Assembly (NCBI GenBank): GCA_018257865.1
Contig: JAEUBA010000145.1
Span: 1-45,864 of the forward strand
Source: Stereocaulon alpinum
Lineage: Eukaryota > Ascomycota > Lecanoromycetes > Lecanorales > Stereocaulaceae
Direction of reading: 5' to 3'
Length of the DNA stretch: 45,864 nucleotides
Below are positions 45,793-45,864 of this stretch, in pieces; the stretch's first letter is position 1, and each line of letters begins with the position of its first letter. Below the pieces are notes generated by a model. It made no database searches. It was not told the DNA's origin and saw nothing but the letters and a program-made list of their open reading frames with translations. The position numbers and the translations under genes are program-made.

Positions 45793-45864
45793 CTCCCTCT
45801 CCCTCTCCCTCTCCCTCTCCCTCTCCCTCTCCCTCTCCCTCTCCCTCTCCCTCTCCCTCTCCCT
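45793..45864. repeat. (CTCCCT)n hexanucleotide microsatellite at the window end
   Basis: Twelve perfect copies of CTCCCT run to the last base. The minus strand is (AGGGAG)n, with regular runs of three G that could form G-quadruplex. It is not a TTAGGG telomere. The array probably continues beyond the window. Confidence 0.95.

Noticed and set aside
45793..45864. Terminal (CTCCCT)n as a telomere
   Set aside because: The unit AGGGAG differs from the TTAGGG used by filamentous ascomycetes and there is no gradual subtelomeric structure.
1..45864. tRNA or 5S rRNA genes
   Set aside because: No segment combined a GGTTCRA-type B box with an acceptor stem and anticodon arm that I could fold; isolated GTTCGA matches lie in coding sequence or lack partners. 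A tRNAscan-SE run would settle it.

Overview
The window reads as nuclear DNA of a filamentous ascomycete (Pezizomycotina; the gene set would fit Dothideomycetes, but I cannot name a species). The grounds are short spliceosomal introns (mostly 45-80 bp, GT..AG with CTGAC/CTAAC-like branch sites), pyrimidine-rich leaders before many start codons, and recognisable fungal orthologues: a Ste12 factor carrying C2H2 fingers, INO80, Nhx1, an AP-2 mu subunit, ribosomal protein eL41 and a membrane-anchored P450. Most exon boundaries below were set by hand from splice signals plus reading-phase arithmetic; joined lengths come out in frame.

Layout. 1-3290: gene-poor, starting in a G homopolymer, a (TGCTG)n tract and a G-rich block. 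3292-4811 (+): PAF-acetylhydrolase/lipase. 7882-10311 (+): ste12. 11741-17107 (-): INO80. 18116-20324 (-): nhx1, divergent from a sucrose-type MFS transporter (21161-23321, +). 23651-25087 (+): AP-2 mu. 25602-25800 (-): eL41, a 25-residue protein split by an intron. 26368-28684 (+): FHA-domain protein kinase (Mek1/Chk2-like) with unusually small introns. 28685-31028: gene-poor, with one doubtful small gene and a diverged tandem repeat. 31029-32735 (+): predicted membrane-anchored fucose-lectin-like beta-propeller. 34144-35958 (-): cytochrome P450. 37135-37425 (+): small secreted protein. 38765-40183 (-): F-box-like protein with a Lys-rich tandem repeat and an acidic tail. 41419-43065 (+): NIMA-like kinase. 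44766-45560 (+): Myb/SANT-like nuclear protein. The window ends in a (CTCCCT)n array.

The left two thirds is dense housekeeping and regulatory sequence (mating/MAPK transcription, chromatin remodelling, endosomal pH, sugar uptake, endocytosis, ribosome). The right third is sparser and more accessory in flavour (lectin, P450, secreted peptide, repeat-bearing F-box-like protein, divergent kinase). I see no gene cluster with a single shared pathway, no convincing tRNA, rRNA, intact transposon, CRISPR array or telomere. The points most worth a second look are a phase-matched 84-nt zinc-finger exon in ste12, a required gap of only 24 nt in the FHA kinase, an unresolved two-frame N-terminus of INO80, and the anchored lectin.
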